The notes under the pieces were generated by a model. The model searched no databases, was not told where the DNA came from, and saw only the letters and a program-made list of their open reading frames with translations. Position numbers and translations under genes: made by a program. Shown here piece after piece: positions 30,946-38,239 of a stretch of 64,000 nucleotides of DNA; positions within the stretch are counted from its first letter, which is position 1, and each line of letters opens with the position of its first letter. Where the stretch lies: assembly GCF_027706845.1 (NCBI RefSeq), contig NZ_JAQGCZ010000006.1, positions 186,001-250,000 on the forward strand, given 5' to 3'. This DNA is from Mycolicibacterium sp. BiH015 (GTDB lineage Bacteria; Actinomycetota; Actinomycetes; Mycobacteriales; Mycobacteriaceae).

Positions 30946-31662
30946 CTAGTTGAGCAACGCGGGCAGACGCTGCAGCAGCCCGGGTAGCGCGGTGGTGGCC
31001 TTTTCGCGCAGGCTCACCGTCGCGCTCGCCGACAGCGGCGTCGGCTCGGGATTGACCTCGATGACCGGCGTGCCGTTGGCCACCGCCAGCTCGGGTAGCC
31101 CGGCGGCGGGATAGACCACCGACGACGTCCCGACCACGACAACGAGATCAGCGTTGACGACCGCGTCAACGGACTGCTGCCATGCGTCGTCAGGCAGCGG
31201 CTCCCCGAACCACACCACGTTGGGCCGGATCAGGCCTCCGCACAGATCGCAGCTCGGCGGGTCGATCGATTCGACCGGCTCGGCCATGTCGGGTACCTGT
31301 CCCCGAAATGCGGATCGGCACTGGTCGCAATGGAATTCGAAGAGGCTGCCGTGGACGTGATACACCTGATTGCTGCCTGCGCGTTCGTGCAGATTGTCCA
31401 CGTTCTGCGTCACGACGTGCACGTCGGCGTAGTCCTCCCAGGCGGCGACGGCACGGTGCGCGTTGTTCGGAGCCACGGCGCTCATCATGTGGTGGCGCCA
31501 CAGATACCAGGCCCACACCCGGTCCGGACGCGCGCGCCAGCCCTGGCTGCTGGAAATCTCGTACGGGTCGACCTTGGCCCACAAACCGGTCTCCACGTCG
31601 CGAAACGTCGGCACGCCGCTTTCGGCGGAGATTCCGGCGCCGCTGAATACCGTCACTTGCAC
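30946..31662 (-). CDS. cobB: Sirtuin-type NAD-dependent deacylase, class III (CobB-like)
   Basis: This 238-codon gene encodes a Sir2 protein. FSGAGISAESGVPTFRD (6-22) and TQNVDNLHERAG (85-96) bind NAD, H104 (VHGSLFEF) is the catalytic base, and four cysteines (C112, C115, C138, C141) bind zinc. Y53 and R56 in AWYLWRHH are the acidic-acyl recognition pair of SIRT5/CobB, so desuccinylation or demalonylation of lysines is likely besides deacetylation. It corresponds to Rv1151c. GTG start with a leaderless -10 (TAATTT, six bases upstream). It is divergent from a small GntR regulator. Confidence 0.93.
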   Translation of the reverse strand: MQVTVFSGAGISAESGVPTFRDVETGLWAKVDPYEISSSQGWRARPDRVWAWYLWRHHMMSAVAPNNAHRAVAAWEDYADVHVVTQNVDNLHERAGSNQVYHVHGSLFEFHCDQCRSAFRGQVPDMAEPVESIDPPSCDLCGGLIRPNVVWFGEPLPDDAWQQSVDAVVNADLVVVVGTSSVVYPAAGLPELAVANGTPVIEVNPEPTPLSASATVSLREKATTALPGLLQRLPALLN

Positions 31663-31668
31663 TCCACC

Positions 31669-31692
31669 AAATTAGCTGCTTTGGGTGATACT
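31669..31692. promoter_or_regulatory. Divergent leaderless -10 boxes for cobB and gntR
   Basis: On the minus strand TAATTT (31674-31669) is six bases before the cobB GTG. On the plus strand GATACT (31687-31692) is six bases before the gntR GTG. Both genes lack a Shine-Dalgarno sequence, so both are probably leaderless with promoters packed in 36 bases. Confidence 0.5.
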
Positions 31693-31698
31693 GGGCAC

Positions 31699-32064
31699 GT
31701 GGCCGAGTTGGGGGATTGGGTACGCGTGGATCCGCATGCCGCCAGACCGCTCTTCGACCAGCTCAGAATGCAGATCATCGCGGGGATCCGGGACGGGGAA
31801 CTAACTCCCGGCACCCGGCTCCCGACGGTCCGCGAGCTGGCGGGGCAGGTCAATCTGGCGGTGAACACCGTGGCGCGCGCGTACCGCGAGTTGGAAGCCG
31901 CAGGAATTCTGGAGACCAGGGGGCGCTTCGGTACCTTCGTGGCGCGGGCCGATCCGGCCGACGCCGCGATGGCGACCGCGGCGAACACCTACGTGTCCGC
32001 GGCGCGCGCGCTCGGAGTCGACAAAGGTGACGCGCTGCGGTACGTGGAGATGGCCTTCGGCTGA
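31699..32064 (+). CDS. Small GntR family regulator (YtrA-type, Rv1152-like)
   Basis: The protein is 121 residues from GTG 31699 (VAELGDWVRVDPHAARPLFDQLRMQII). It has one winged-helix domain at about residues 18-85 (TPGTRLPTVRELAGQVNLAVNTVARAYRELEAAGILETRGRFGTFV), followed by about 35 residues of helix (VSAARALGVDKGDALRYVEMAFG). This short form without a ligand-binding domain is the YtrA subgroup, commonly linked to ABC transporters, though none is adjacent here. It is divergent from cobB, as in M. tuberculosis Rv1151c/Rv1152. The upstream open frame to 31330 overlaps cobB and is not coding. Confidence 0.88.
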   Translation: MAELGDWVRVDPHAARPLFDQLRMQIIAGIRDGELTPGTRLPTVRELAGQVNLAVNTVARAYRELEAAGILETRGRFGTFVARADPADAAMATAANTYVSAARALGVDKGDALRYVEMAFG

Positions 32065-32085
32065 GCCGAAACCGGCTCGCGCTCC

Positions 32086-32931
32086 TCAGCCGAATTCGAG
32101 GAGCGTCGTCGTCGGACGCAGCGGTTCGAGCAGCGGCACCCGCTGAATCGTCCACAGCAGCGCGTTGATCAGCCGGCCGCGGGCGCGTTCGGCAGGGATG
32201 TCGTGCACGGCCCGCACACCCGGCACGGTGTTGACCAGGTCGGCGAGCTCGGCGACGGTCAGGGTGAACGGCATCGGCGGCACCCGGTAGCGCAGCGAGG
32301 TCCGCATGCCGCGACGGGCTACCGGGGCGAACGCCGCGGGGCCCAGGTCGAACATCATCCTGCCGCCGGGGAACCGGGCCGCGCACTCGGTGATCAAAGC
32401 CATCGCCTCTTCGGGCTGCAGATACATCAGCAGCCCCTCGGCGGTGATGAACACCCCGTCGCTGGTGTCCACCCGGTCCATCCAGCTGAAGTCCAGCGCC
32501 GACTGGGCGATGAGCTGCACGCGATCGGAGGCAGGCAGTAGCGCGCGTCGCAGCTCGATGGTCGGAGGGAAGTCGATGCTCACCCAACGGAAGTCGTGGC
32601 CGATGTCGGCGTTCTGCGGGGTGTCGGCGTCGAGCCGGAAGAACGACGTCTGCATACCCTCGGCCAGCGCAACCACCGTCGCCCTGGGATTGTCGCGCAG
32701 GTATCGCCGCGTCTGCTTGTCGAAGGCCAACGCGCGCAACGCCATATCCTGACGACGGGTGAAGCCGAACTTCGCGAAGTCGAAATCGAGCGAGTCCACC
32801 AGATGGATTGCCATGGGGTCGTCGATGAGCGAGTCGGGTCGCCTTGCCTCGTTCGCCCGTACCTGCAGCGTCATCAGCGCGGTCTCCGGGACCCCGGTCA
32901 GGTCCGCGGGGTGCTTCTCGGTGTGTGTCAT
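32086..32931 (-). CDS. LCMT-family SAM-dependent O-methyltransferase (first of tandem pair)
   Basis: This 281-residue member of the leucine carboxyl methyltransferase/TcmP-like class I family, common in mycobacteria, carries these motifs: ARRPDSLIDDPMAIHLVDSLDFDF (30-53), the SAM motif ATVVALAEGMQTSFFRLD (about 85-102), WVSIDFPPTIELRRALLP (about 115-132) and ITAEGLLMYLQPEE (about 162-175). It is about 20 bases from, and in the same direction as, a clearly related paralogue upstream, so a tandem duplication. It appears to correspond to the omt region (Rv1153c). The natural acceptor is unknown. ATG start. Confidence 0.85.
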   Translation of the reverse strand: MTHTEKHPADLTGVPETALMTLQVRANEARRPDSLIDDPMAIHLVDSLDFDFAKFGFTRRQDMALRALAFDKQTRRYLRDNPRATVVALAEGMQTSFFRLDADTPQNADIGHDFRWVSIDFPPTIELRRALLPASDRVQLIAQSALDFSWMDRVDTSDGVFITAEGLLMYLQPEEAMALITECAARFPGGRMMFDLGPAAFAPVARRGMRTSLRYRVPPMPFTLTVAELADLVNTVPGVRAVHDIPAERARGRLINALLWTIQRVPLLEPLRPTTTLLEFG

Positions 32932-32953
32932 CGGTGTCCCATTCTGATGCTGG

Positions 32954-33820
32954 TCAGGTGTCGAAATGCAGCACGGTGATACTCGGGCGGTTTCGGCGCA
33001 GGAATCCGCGGTCCAGGCGCGGGGACGCCGTCAGCGCGAACACGCCGCGACCCGGCGGCAGCGCAACGTCGCGCGCGGTGGCGACGCCGGGTATGCGTCC
33101 AGCCAGCGCGAGTGCCTCGTCGGCAGTCAGCGCAAATGGCATCGGCGGCGCGACATAGCGGTTGGACAGATTCATGCCGCCGAGCGTGCGACGGCTCAAC
33201 CACGGCGGGATCGAGTCGAACATCATCGCCCCGCCGGGGAAGCGTTGCGCGCAGTCGCGGATCAGACCGAGTGCATCGTCGGGCGCCAGGTACATCAACA
33301 GACCCTCCGCGGTGATGAACACGCGGTCGGTTCTGGTCTGATCGACCCCTCCGGCATTGGCCTCCACGCGGTCCATCCAGCTCGGGTCGAGGGCCGACTG
33401 CGCCAGTGGGTGGATGCGTTCGTCCGGGGGGAGCAGCTCTGCGCGCAGCTTCATGACCGGCGGCAGGTCGACCGAGTACCAGCGGCAGTGGTCGAGGATT
33501 CCGTCGCGGTTGAGCCGCCAGAAACTTGTCTGCAGGCCCTCGGCGAGAGCCACGACGGACGCCTTCGGGTGCTCGGTCAGATAGGCACGCATGGCCAAGT
33601 CGAAAGCCCGTGCGCGCAATGCGTGCGACTGGTTGGGTCGGCCGAACTTGGCGTAGTCGTAGTCGATGGCGTCGTAGACGGTGATGGCCCACGGATCGCG
33701 AATCACCCCGTCGGAACGCCTGGCCTCCGCGGCACGGTTACGCAGGGTCCACAACGTGGTGGCGGAGACGCCGTCGAGAACACTGCCGTCGATCGCGGTG
33801 AATCGGCCCACGCGGTCCAT
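32954..33820 (-). CDS. LCMT-family SAM-dependent O-methyltransferase (second of tandem pair)
   Basis: The protein is 288 residues from ATG 33820 (MDRVGRFTAIDGSVL). It has the same motif series as its neighbour: EARRSDGVIRDPWAITVYDAIDYDYAKFG, ASVVALAEGLQTSFWRLN, SVDLPPVMKLRAELLPPDE and FITAEGLLMYLAPDDA. The two differ at about half of positions in the aligned motifs, so the duplication is old. The start was placed here because any longer form would run into the divergent F420 reductase gene at 33855. The two genes are separated by 22 bases and probably co-transcribed, this one first. Confidence 0.83.
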   Translation of the reverse strand: MDRVGRFTAIDGSVLDGVSATTLWTLRNRAAEARRSDGVIRDPWAITVYDAIDYDYAKFGRPNQSHALRARAFDLAMRAYLTEHPKASVVALAEGLQTSFWRLNRDGILDHCRWYSVDLPPVMKLRAELLPPDERIHPLAQSALDPSWMDRVEANAGGVDQTRTDRVFITAEGLLMYLAPDDALGLIRDCAQRFPGGAMMFDSIPPWLSRRTLGGMNLSNRYVAPPMPFALTADEALALAGRIPGVATARDVALPPGRGVFALTASPRLDRGFLRRNRPSITVLHFDT

Positions 33821-33842
33821 GTTTCCAGACGCGCGAAGGCCG

Positions 33843-33848
33843 TAGGCT
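33843..33848 (+). promoter_or_regulatory. Leaderless -10 box for the Rv1155-like gene
   Basis: TAGGCT followed by six bases and then ATG 33855; no Shine-Dalgarno sequence. Confidence 0.5.
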
Positions 33849-33854
33849 CGTGCC

Positions 33855-34298
33855 ATGACCCGCGACGTCTTCGACGACAAGCTGCTGGCGCTGCTCGCAG
33901 GGAACTCGCTGGGCGTGCTGGCCACGATCAAACGCGACGGCCGGGCTCAGCTGTCGAACGTCTCTTACCACTTCGATGCCCGCAAGCTGACGATCGCGGT
34001 CTCCATCACCGAACCGAGGGCCAAGACGCGCAATCTGCGCCGCGACCCCCGCGCCGCGATCCACGTCAGCTCGGATGACGGATGGGCCTACGCCGTTGCG
34101 GAAGGCGACGCCGTCCTCACCCCGCCCGCCGCGAATCCCACCGACGACACCGTCGAGGGCCTGGTGGACCTCTACCGCAAGCTGGCCGGGGAGCATCCGG
34201 ATTGGGACGACTACCGGCGGGCGATGGTCGACGACCGGCGGGTGCTGATGACACTGCCGATATCGCATGTGTACGGCATGCCCCCGGGAAAGCGCTGA
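33855..34298 (+). CDS. F420H2-dependent PNPOx-like reductase (Rv1155 type, FDOR-B)
   Basis: This 147-residue split-barrel flavin/deazaflavin protein reads FDDKLLALLAGNSLGVLATIKRDGRAQLSNVSYHFD, with AEPRAKTRNLRRDPRA-like and LPISHVYGMPPG segments. It is very close to my memory of M. tuberculosis Rv1155, which binds coenzyme F420 and reduces biliverdin. The TRNLRRDPRA segment (about 58-67) contacts the cofactor phosphates. Biosynthesis of F420 is represented in this window by fbiC. It begins leaderless and ends in a tandem repeat whose first unit contains its TGA. Confidence 0.92.
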   Translation: MTRDVFDDKLLALLAGNSLGVLATIKRDGRAQLSNVSYHFDARKLTIAVSITEPRAKTRNLRRDPRAAIHVSSDDGWAYAVAEGDAVLTPPAANPTDDTVEGLVDLYRKLAGEHPDWDDYRRAMVDDRRVLMTLPISHVYGMPPGKR

Positions 34299-34396
34299 GC
34301 GCTCGGATTCGGCCCTGAGCGCGGAGCGCTCGAATTCGGCCCTGAGCGCGGAGCGCTCGAATTCGGCCCTGAGCGCGGAGCGCTCGAATTCGGCCC
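34297..34396. repeat. Four tandem 27-bp hairpin units after the Rv1155-like stop codon
   Basis: Units beginning GAGCGCTCG at 34297, 34324, 34351 and 34378 (exact 27-base period) consist of GAGCGCTCGAATTCGGCCC plus TGAGCGCG. Across unit joints GAGCGC-GGA-GCGCTC forms a tight hairpin. The TGA at 34296-34298 is the gene's stop, and TGA recurs at each joint. The array sits between the reductase gene and the -10 box of the DUF5302 gene. Confidence 0.85.
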
Positions 34397-34405
34397 GGGC
34401 AGGAC

Positions 34406-34411
34406 TACGCT
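34406..34411 (+). promoter_or_regulatory. Leaderless -10 box for the DUF5302 gene
   Basis: TACGCT, six bases before ATG 34418, ten bases after the tandem hairpin array. Confidence 0.5.
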
Positions 34412-34417
34412 GCCGGT

Positions 34418-34603
34418 ATGGCATCGAAAGAGTCCGCTGAGCCCGCCGAGGACGACACCAAGCGCAAGTTCCGCGAAGCGCTGGAGCGCAAGAATGCCAA
34501 CGCGGCGAAAGGTTCTGCGCACAAGGACGCCGGCGCAAAGCAGTCCAAGGGCGCGCACGGGCCCGTCGAGAACCGCCGCGAGTTCCGCCGCAAGAGCGGC
34601 TAG
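34418..34603 (+). CDS. DUF5302 small basic/acidic protein
   Basis: This 61-residue, highly charged, probably disordered protein reads ESAEPAEDDTKRKFREALERKNANAAKG, then HKDAGAKQSKG, and ends in AHGPVENRREFRRKSG. That is the pattern of actinobacterial DUF5302. The function is unknown. It is leaderless, with its -10 box just beyond the tandem array. Its stop overlaps the convergent acyltransferase stop (CTAG shared). Confidence 0.8.
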   Translation: MASKESAEPAEDDTKRKFREALERKNANAAKGSAHKDAGAKQSKGAHGPVENRREFRRKSG

Positions 34604-35883
34604 CGGGCGAGCGTCCTCGCCGCGATCAACGCGGTGACCATCGCCGCGGTCAGGTACAGGCCGAGGTCCTTGAGGCCCCAGCCGACGGACCCCAGCGTCG
34701 CCGCGCCCGCAACGCACAGCAGTGCGCCCACCGTTGCACTGCGTAGACCGGGCCGGGCCACGAAACCGCCGTCCCAGAACGGAAGCGGATCGTTCTCCAG
34801 CGGCCGCAGCACCACGAACGCCGCGCCGACGCCGAGCGCCATGATCGCCATCTGCAGCACCGAGAGGGCGACGAAGTGCGGTGCGCCCGGGAACCGCGGG
34901 TAACCGAGGTAGTCGAAAGCCAGGTGCATCCCCAGCAGCACAGGGATGTGCCACAGGTAGAGCGTCATCGCGCCGGAGTTGCCGATCACGGTCAGCCACC
35001 AGACGCGCGGCCTGCGCGTCCACCGCGTCAGCGCAGGTGCTGCGGCAATCGCGAACGCGCACATCATGATTGCGTGCCCTGCAAGCAGCAGCGACGGCGG
35101 CGACATGTTCTTGAGCTGCTGGGTCTCGATGCCGACCAAGCTCAGCTCGTACGGGCCGAACGCGACGAGCGCGGCGTTGACCGCGAACATCGCGGCGCCG
35201 ACGATCGACGCCGCGCGCGGGGACAGGAGTCGGCGCCGGTACGCGACACCGAAAATGCCGGGTATGAGCCACATCGAGAGGTTGAGATAGCCGAACAGCG
35301 GCCACACATCGAGGTTGATCCGAATCGCGTCGACCACGGCAACCACCGTGTACGCGGTCACCGCCGCCGCGACGAACCGTCCCGTCGTGGTGATGCGGGC
35401 GAGCGCCGGGACAGCGCCGAGCACCAACACATAAGCGCCGAGAAACCAGAGAAGTTGCGTCGATATCCCGGCGACGGGCTCGTAGACGTGAACCGGCAGC
35501 AGCAGCTTGAGCACCACCAGCGTCGCCGCCCAGAAGGCCAGGTAGTAGAACACCGGCCGGTACAGCCTCGTGCAGCGCCGCATCAGACAGTTGCCCCAGC
35601 TGCCGCCGGGCGTCCACGACTGCACCGACGCGGCGACGCCGGCGAAGAAGAACAGCGGCATGATCTGGAACACCCACGTCAGGGCCTGAAATATCGGCGA
35701 CCCGGTGAGCAGGTTGCTCCAGATGAAGACGTCGTCGCGGATGATGCTCGTCGCCATGACGGTGTGGCCGGCCACGACCGCCAGCAGGGCGGTGATCCGG
35801 ATGACGTCGATGGCCCGGTCACGGTCGGGAGGGGTGCTCGCCTCCACATCCGCGGGGCGAGGAAACAGTGTGGCTGCGCTCAT
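34600..35883 (-). CDS. Acyltransferase 3 family membrane protein
   Basis: This 427-residue protein has about ten to eleven membrane helices and the acyltransferase-3 opening DRAIDVIRITALLAVVAGHTVMA, with the conserved His of motif RxxxxLRxxAxxxVxxxH-type near residue 40. FFFAGVAASVQSWTPGG and MTLYLWHIPVLLG are also typical. Members transfer acetyl, succinyl or other acyl groups to cell-envelope glycans or lipids across the membrane. The substrate is unknown. ATG start. It is followed on its strand by the convergent DUF5302 gene and preceded by a 19-bp inverted repeat. Confidence 0.85.
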   Translation of the reverse strand: MSAATLFPRPADVEASTPPDRDRAIDVIRITALLAVVAGHTVMATSIIRDDVFIWSNLLTGSPIFQALTWVFQIMPLFFFAGVAASVQSWTPGGSWGNCLMRRCTRLYRPVFYYLAFWAATLVVLKLLLPVHVYEPVAGISTQLLWFLGAYVLVLGAVPALARITTTGRFVAAAVTAYTVVAVVDAIRINLDVWPLFGYLNLSMWLIPGIFGVAYRRRLLSPRAASIVGAAMFAVNAALVAFGPYELSLVGIETQQLKNMSPPSLLLAGHAIMMCAFAIAAAPALTRWTRRPRVWWLTVIGNSGAMTLYLWHIPVLLGMHLAFDYLGYPRFPGAPHFVALSVLQMAIMALGVGAAFVVLRPLENDPLPFWDGGFVARPGLRSATVGALLCVAGAATLGSVGWGLKDLGLYLTAAMVTALIAARTLAR

Positions 35884-35939
35884 TCACCAATTCTCGACCC
35901 GCCCGAGGCCCCGGCCCCTGAGTAGAACCACCTAGATGA

Positions 35940-35996
35940 CGGAATTGCATTCCAGCAGGCGTCTTCTCGACATTTCGCTGCTGGAATGCAATTCCG
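35940..35996 (-). terminator. 19-bp inverted repeat downstream of the acetate-permease-like gene
   Basis: CGGAATTGCATTCCAGCAG (35940-35958) is perfectly complementary to 35978-35996, with a 19-base loop. It lies 12 bases beyond the stop of the symporter gene on the minus strand and upstream of the acyltransferase gene. Confidence 0.65.
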
Positions 35997-36008
35997 GCGG
36001 ACAGTGAC

Positions 36009-37640
36009 CTAGTGGGCGATCGCCTTCTCGGCGCCGATTCCGGTCAGCGAGCGGACCTCCATTTCCGCGTTGATCTTCGGGTCACCGCGGTCCGGCGAGG
36101 TGAGCGTGCCGACGATGCCGAGGATGAACGCCAGCGGAATCGACACGATGCCGGGGTTGGCCAGCGGGAACCACGCGAAGTCCGCACCCGGAATCATCGC
36201 GGTCTTGCTGCCCGACACCGCCGGGGAGAAGACGATCAGCACGATGCACGAGATCAGCCCGCCGTACATGCTCCACAGCGCGCCCCGGGTGTTGAACCGC
36301 TTCCAGTACAGCGAGTAGATGATCGTCGGCAGGTTGGCCGACGCGGCGACCGCGAACGCGAGCGCCACCAGGAAGGCGACGTTCTGGCCGTTGGCCAGGA
36401 TGCCGAGCCCGATCGCCAGGACGCCGAGCACGACCGCGGTGATCCGTGAAACCCTCACCTGCTCGGCCTCGGTCACCTTGTGAGACTTCAGAACCGACGC
36501 GTAGATGTCATGCGCGAACGATGCCGAGGCCGTGATCGTGAGACCGGCGACGACCGCGAGGATCGTTGCGAACGCCACCGCGGAGATGATGCCGAGAAGG
36601 ATGACCCCACCGAGCTCGAACGCCAGCAGCGGGGCCGCGGAGTTCACGCCACCGGCCGCGCCCAGGATCCGGTCGGGACCGACCAGCGCCGCCGCGCCGT
36701 ACCCCAGCACCAGGGTGAACAGGTAGAACGCGCCGATCAACGCGATCGCCCAGACGACGGACCGCCGAGCCTCTTTGGCCGTCGGCACCGTGTAGAAGCG
36801 CATCAGCACGTGCGGCAGGCCCGCGGTGCCGAGCACCAGAGCCAGCGCCAGGGAGATGAAGTTGATCTGGGAGGTCAGCGAGCCGCCGTATTGGGCGCCG
36901 GGCGCCAGCACGTCCCGCGATGCCACCGCCTCGGAGGCTGATCCGCTGATGGCGGCCTGCGCCGAGCTGAGGATCTCCGAGAAGTTCACGCCGAACTTCA
37001 CCAGCACCATGATCGTCATGAGCCCGGCGCCGGCGATGAGCAGGACGGCCTTGATGATCTGCACCCACGTGGTGCCCTTCATGCCGCCGACGAGGACGTA
37101 GACGATCATCAGGATGCCGACGACCGCGATGACGATCGCCTGGCCGCTCTTGCTGGTCACGTCGAGCAGCAGGGCCACCAGACCGCCCGCGCCCGCCATC
37201 TGCGCAAGCAGGTAGAACAGTGACACCGTCAGCGTGCTCGTGGCCGCGGCCAGCCGCACCGGCCGCTGCTTGAGCCGGAAGCTCAGCACGTCGGCCATCG
37301 TGAACTTGCCTGTGTTGCGCAGTAATTCAGCGACCAGGAGCAGTGCGACCAGCCACGCGACGAGGAAGCCGATCGAGTACAGGAAGCCGTCGTAACCGTA
37401 GACGGCGATGGCGCCGGCGATGCCGAGGAAGCTTGCGGCCGACAGATAGTCACCGGCGATCGCGATGCCGTTCTGCGGGCCCGAGAAGCCGCGGCCGCCG
37501 GTGAAGAACTCGTCGGCGGTGGCGTTCTTTTTGCTCGCCCTGATCACGACGATCATCGTGACGACGACGAAGAGGCTGAAGATGCCGATGTTGGCGGCGG
37601 GATTGCCGACGGTCTCGGCGGCCACGAGGGTGCTGGTCAT
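36009..37640 (-). CDS. Solute:sodium symporter, ActP/MctC-like monocarboxylate permease
   Basis: This 543-residue protein has about 13 helices and the SSS-family signature: ATADEFFTGGRGFSGPQNGIAIAGDYLSAASFLGIAGAIAVYGYDG (40-85), GGMKGTTWVQIIKAVLL (about 165) and AFAVAASANLPTIIYSLYWKRF (about 428). The closest functional relatives by pattern are ActP (acetate/glycolate) and MctC (pyruvate, acetate, propionate). It is coupled to a preceding DUF485 gene by an ATGA overlap, the classical yjcH-actP arrangement. Uptake of short monocarboxylates with Na+ is expected. Confidence 0.9.
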   Translation of the reverse strand: MTSTLVAAETVGNPAANIGIFSLFVVVTMIVVIRASKKNATADEFFTGGRGFSGPQNGIAIAGDYLSAASFLGIAGAIAVYGYDGFLYSIGFLVAWLVALLLVAELLRNTGKFTMADVLSFRLKQRPVRLAAATSTLTVSLFYLLAQMAGAGGLVALLLDVTSKSGQAIVIAVVGILMIVYVLVGGMKGTTWVQIIKAVLLIAGAGLMTIMVLVKFGVNFSEILSSAQAAISGSASEAVASRDVLAPGAQYGGSLTSQINFISLALALVLGTAGLPHVLMRFYTVPTAKEARRSVVWAIALIGAFYLFTLVLGYGAAALVGPDRILGAAGGVNSAAPLLAFELGGVILLGIISAVAFATILAVVAGLTITASASFAHDIYASVLKSHKVTEAEQVRVSRITAVVLGVLAIGLGILANGQNVAFLVALAFAVAASANLPTIIYSLYWKRFNTRGALWSMYGGLISCIVLIVFSPAVSGSKTAMIPGADFAWFPLANPGIVSIPLAFILGIVGTLTSPDRGDPKINAEMEVRSLTGIGAEKAIAH

Positions 37641-37987
37641 TTGACTTCACTTTCCAGTTCGGCGCGCAGCGCCTCGGCGCGCGGGTCCAGCTCACGGTTG
37701 GCGAACCGCACGTAGAGGCCGGTGATGATGAAGGTCGACAGGAATTGGCCGAGGCCGATGATCAGGCCGACATTGATGTCGCCCCACACCTTGGTGGCCA
37801 TGAAACCTGTGGCGAAGGCGCCGAGCAGGACGTAGATGCCGTACCAGATGAGGAACACCGCTGTCATGGGGAAGACGAAGCGGCGCAACCTGCTTCGCAG
37901 TTCCTGGAACTCGGGGCTGGCCTGTACTTCAAGATAGCGATCGCCGCTGATGGCTTCCGGGTTGACCGGAAGTTCTGTTTCGGACAC
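37637..37987 (-). CDS. DUF485 membrane protein (YjcH-like partner of ActP)
   Basis: The 116-residue protein has a soluble N-terminus followed by two helices, FVFPMTAVFLIWYGIYVLLGAF (about 38-60) and NVGLIIGLGQFLSTFIITGLYVRFANREL (about 72-100). This is the DUF485 pattern, ending in a charged tail. The gene precedes and overlaps actP-like (ATGA). It is probably a small accessory subunit of the symporter. GTG start at 37987. Directly repeated TGTGACCTGC sequences lie 59-92 bases upstream of the start and may be regulator sites. Confidence 0.88.
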   Translation of the reverse strand: MSETELPVNPEAISGDRYLEVQASPEFQELRSRLRRFVFPMTAVFLIWYGIYVLLGAFATGFMATKVWGDINVGLIIGLGQFLSTFIITGLYVRFANRELDPRAEALRAELESEVK

Positions 37988-38045
37988 CTTGATCTCACGC
38001 TCCTACGACGTTGTGAACCGGCTCTTGGCTGAACGTAGTTGAGAT

Positions 38046-38079
38046 GCAGGTCACATACCCAGCGTCGACGCAGGTCACA
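38046..38079 (-). promoter_or_regulatory. Direct repeat TGTGACCTGC, candidate activator sites
   Basis: On the minus strand TGTGACCTGC occurs twice, exactly, with 14 bases between copies (start to start 24), centred about 75 bases upstream of the DUF485-symporter operon. Two direct repeats near a promoter is the architecture bound by LytTR-type regulators, one of which is encoded 2.3 kb away with a second symporter; the usual LytTR spacing is slightly shorter. The rest of the 252-base gap holds the dispersed element at 38164. Confidence 0.45.
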
Positions 38080-38163
38080 CGGTGAGCTCGGTGGTGTGTG
38101 CGGTGAGCGGTCGGTGGGCGGCGACGAACGGTGGCGGTCACGCACCGACGACGGCGAATGCGC

Positions 38164-38223
38164 CGAGATCCACTTTCTGCAGAGCTCTACTCGCACTTCT
38201 TCTGCACAAAGTGGATTTCGGCG
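38164..38223. repeat. Dispersed intergenic element, copy 2 (partner at 6188)
   Basis: It begins CGAGATCCACTTTCTGCAGA, has TACTCG in the middle and ends TCTGCACAAAGTGGATTTCG plus GCG. The two ends are imperfect inverted repeats (GATCCACTTTCTGCAGA against TTCTGCACAAAGTGGATTTC). This copy is better preserved as a palindrome than the one at 6188. It lies just past the stop of the second symporter gene on the minus strand, a terminator position. Confidence 0.65.
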
Positions 38224-38239
38224 CCTATCCGGTCGTCAC

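Noticed and set aside
33821..33931. Longer N-terminus for the second methyltransferase
   Set aside because: It would overlap the divergent F420-reductase coding sequence and adds residues unlike the family N-terminus.
34211..34538. Protein made of repeated AEFERSALR units on the minus strand
   Set aside because: It is only the reverse reading of the 27-bp tandem array plus the antisense of flanking genes; no start signal or domain.
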